Source of the DNA: Zafaria ginkgonis
Lineage (GTDB): Bacteria; Actinomycetota; Actinomycetes; Actinomycetales; Micrococcaceae
DNA: 64,000 nucleotides
Direction of reading: 5' to 3'
Assembly: GCF_039540195.1 (NCBI RefSeq)
Contig: NZ_BAABEO010000023.1
Location: 62,001-126,000 of the forward strand
The position numbers were made by a program, and so were the translations under genes. The notes under the pieces were generated by a model that was not told where the DNA came from, did no database searches, and worked only from the letters and a program-made list of their open reading frames with translations. Below, in pieces: positions 62,888-64,000 of the stretch (position 1 is its first letter; every line of letters begins with the position of its first letter).

Positions 62888-62921
62888 ACGACGGCGGCAC
62901 CCGGGTGGGTGCCGCCGTCGT
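62888..62921. terminator. 15-bp hairpin terminator between convergent genes
   Basis: ACGACGGCGGCACCC with complement, loop GGGT; third member of the ACGACGGCGG-armed family. Confidence 0.8.
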
Positions 62922-62973
62922 GCCTTTATGCGGTGCGGTGCGTGCGTGTGGTGTGGTGAGCAGGCCCCCCGGC

Positions 62974-63618
62974 CTAGAGCTCGACCTCGCCCTTGGGGGT
63001 GGTGAAGGTGACGGAGAGGATACCCGGGGTCCCGTTCGGGGACTGCCAGGAGACCTCGACGTCGCCCACCGGGGACTGCTCGGGCTGGCCCAGCCAGTCC
63101 CGGACCCGGTCGCGGGAACCGGCGATGGTGATCTTGGAGATGCGTCCCGCCGGATCCAGCGCCTTGGACGGGTGCAGGTCCTCGGTGCCGTCGTCCCAGC
63201 GCAGCATGTACGGGACCTGAGGATCGGAGATCAGGCCGTTGATGCCGATCTGCTGCCAGGTCAGTTCGCGCCCGTCCGGGAACTTGCGGTTGCCCGGCAC
63301 CGCCTGGCGGCCCAGCCGCTCCTCGAACGGCAGCAGGTCGTCCACCGCGACGCACCAGCCCATCCAGCCGCCGCCCAGCTCGGAGCGGGCGCGCACGGCC
63401 TGCCCGAAGGGGGCCTTGTCCGACGCCGGGTGGTTGAGCACCTCGACGACCTCCAGGTACTGCCCGTTCTGCAACGGGAAAATGACGTTCCGAGTGCCGA
63501 AGCGCGGATGGACACCCCCCTTTACGTACTCGATCCCCAAGGTCTCGCCGATGCGGGCGGCCGTAGCGGCCAACCCATCGGGACCGCAAGCGTAAGAAAC
63601 ATGGTCCAGCCTCATCAT
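62974..63618 (-). CDS. VOC (glyoxalase-like) family protein (214 aa)
   Basis: Two-module VOC protein: RLDHVSYACGPDGLAATAARIGETLGIEY at the start, VIFPLQNGQYLEVVEVL (metal Glu), QQIGINGLISDPQVPYMLRW and a C-terminal repeat ending SVTFTTPKGEVEL. This longer class is called glyoxalase-like domain; substrate unknown. Start ATG 63618 (a second ATG is next to it). It converges on the CPBP gene; a 16-base palindrome CTTAGG-TCCT-CCTAAG lies 36 bases upstream. Confidence 0.85.
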   Translation of the reverse strand: MMRLDHVSYACGPDGLAATAARIGETLGIEYVKGGVHPRFGTRNVIFPLQNGQYLEVVEVLNHPASDKAPFGQAVRARSELGGGWMGWCVAVDDLLPFEERLGRQAVPGNRKFPDGRELTWQQIGINGLISDPQVPYMLRWDDGTEDLHPSKALDPAGRISKITIAGSRDRVRDWLGQPEQSPVGDVEVSWQSPNGTPGILSVTFTTPKGEVEL

Positions 63619-63653
63619 GGCCCCATCATGGCACTTTGTGATTCACGTCTCGA

Positions 63654-63669
63654 CTTAGGTCCTCCTAAG
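63654..63669. promoter_or_regulatory. Palindrome upstream of the VOC gene
   Basis: CTTAGG-TCCT-CCTAAG, perfect 6-bp arms. Shorter than DtxR-type iron boxes, so not assigned. Confidence 0.3.
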
Positions 63670-63798
63670 GTGCCCCTGACAAGGGGTTGCGGCGCCTCGG
63701 GGCGCTGGGGCCGGGTGCCGCCGCCGGAGCCACGGGAAGTCACAAAGGCGGACACGGAGTTGCGGGACCGGCGGAAGATTCGCAAGACTTGGAACCAA

Positions 63799-63902
63799 GG
63801 TCATGAGTGCCAGCGCTAAACCCCGGTTTGCTGGCCGGCAACCCTCCACTCGCGGTGGGGTGCCCCGGGTGAAGACCAGGCCCCGTGCCAGCAGGACACG
63901 GG
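63799..63902 (+). ncRNA. SAM-IV riboswitch
   Basis: Conserved SAM-IV core in order: P1 5' strand GGTCATGAGTGCCAGC, then CCCCGG, then GCTGGCCGGCAACCCTCC, the pseudoknot/P3 part CGGTGGGGTGCCCCGGGTG, and the P1 3' strand AAGACC ending at 63877. A further small hairpin CCCGTG..CACGGG (63882-63902) matches the extra stem of the class. SAM binding would turn off the downstream gene whose ATG is at 63986. SAM-IV riboswitches are typical of actinobacteria and precede methionine genes. Confidence 0.88.
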
Positions 63903-63985
63903 ACAAGCGCGGGTCACACCCCGGCGGAGGCACAGTCCGTGCTTCCGCGCAGCCCGGGGGGACCCCTAGCCAGAGGGGAAGAAAC

Positions 63986-64000
63986 ATGTCTAGCAACACT
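63986..64000 (+). CDS. Start of a methionine-biosynthesis gene (first 5 codons, MSSNT; runs out of window)
   Basis: ATG at 63986 with AGAGGGGAAG 4 bases upstream, 84 bases after the SAM-IV riboswitch. Only five codons are visible. From the riboswitch the gene is probably metY (O-acetylhomoserine sulfhydrylase) or another sulfur-assimilation gene; that is inference. Confidence 0.6.

Noticed and set aside
63654..63669. DtxR/IdeR iron box upstream of the VOC gene.
   Set aside because: The palindrome is 16 bases with arms CTTAGG; an iron box is a 19-base palindrome with a different centre.

Overview
The window is about 64 kb of very GC-rich, gene-dense chromosome from an actinobacterium. Several traits point to the Micrococcaceae (Arthrobacter-like; an inference from gene content, with no marker gene here to prove it). 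These include biotin-dependent acyl-CoA carboxylase with a small epsilon subunit, gatCAB, an Rv1264-like adenylate cyclase, an MMPL exporter, a SAM-IV riboswitch and many start codons placed 6-7 bases after a TAnnnT box (leaderless mRNA style). I saw no rRNA, tRNA, CRISPR array, transposase or phage genes. It reads as ordinary chromosome, with dispersed repeats between some genes.

Layout. 1-2325 is the 3' part of mfd. 2342-3485 holds a universal stress protein and two small proteins. 3542-6956 is a nucleoside-salvage set on the minus strand (purine nucleoside phosphorylase, phospho-sugar mutase, deoC). 7042-10145 carries a quinone-reductase-like flavoprotein and a metabolite:proton symporter. 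10474-12243 is the biotin-carrying acyl-CoA carboxylase alpha subunit, and 12529-13536 a nuclease-fold gene enclosed by two inverted 61-bp repeats. 13692-18422 is a TetR/MMPL exporter/Maf operon. 18618-23443 has a dicarboxylate-type symporter, a DUF885 peptidase-like protein and a secreted serpin. 23610-26656 has the carboxylase epsilon and beta subunits facing birA. 26738-30998 has a PH-domain membrane protein, an adenylate cyclase and ligA. 30995-35914 has an inositol-phosphatase family enzyme, an acetyltransferase and gatCAB. 36074-44277 holds small enzymes, the threonine-degradation pair tdh-kbl, an amino-acid oxidase-like protein, LysE and GNAT genes and a MarR/Bcr-type efflux pair. 44604-46565 is a secreted phosphatase. 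46724-54819 is a histidine-utilisation (hut) cluster. 54872-60720 has an MFS transporter, a Cys/His-rich mini-protein, a SulP transporter fused to carbonic anhydrase, a YdeI-like protein and tpx. 60872-63618 has a kinase-like protein, a CPBP protease and a VOC protein. The window ends in a SAM-IV riboswitch and the first five codons of its gene.

How parts work together. The alpha, beta and epsilon carboxylase subunits and birA form one functional module split over two loci. Both loci carry the same palindrome upstream, so co-regulation is likely. The hut cluster encodes the route histidine, urocanate, imidazolonepropionate, formiminoglutamate, formylglutamate, with an M20 amidohydrolase where a deformylase would be expected; an IclR regulator sits between the divergent hutH and hutU. 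The phosphorylase, mutase and aldolase together convert deoxynucleosides to central metabolites.

The most unusual items are the repeat-enclosed nuclease-fold gene, a 64-bp repeat found as tandem pairs just after stop codons at two distant loci, the shared carboxylase operator, the lipoprotein serpin, the MMPL exporter with nearly 300 residues of heptads, the Cys/His-rich 88-residue protein and the SulP-carbonic anhydrase fusion.
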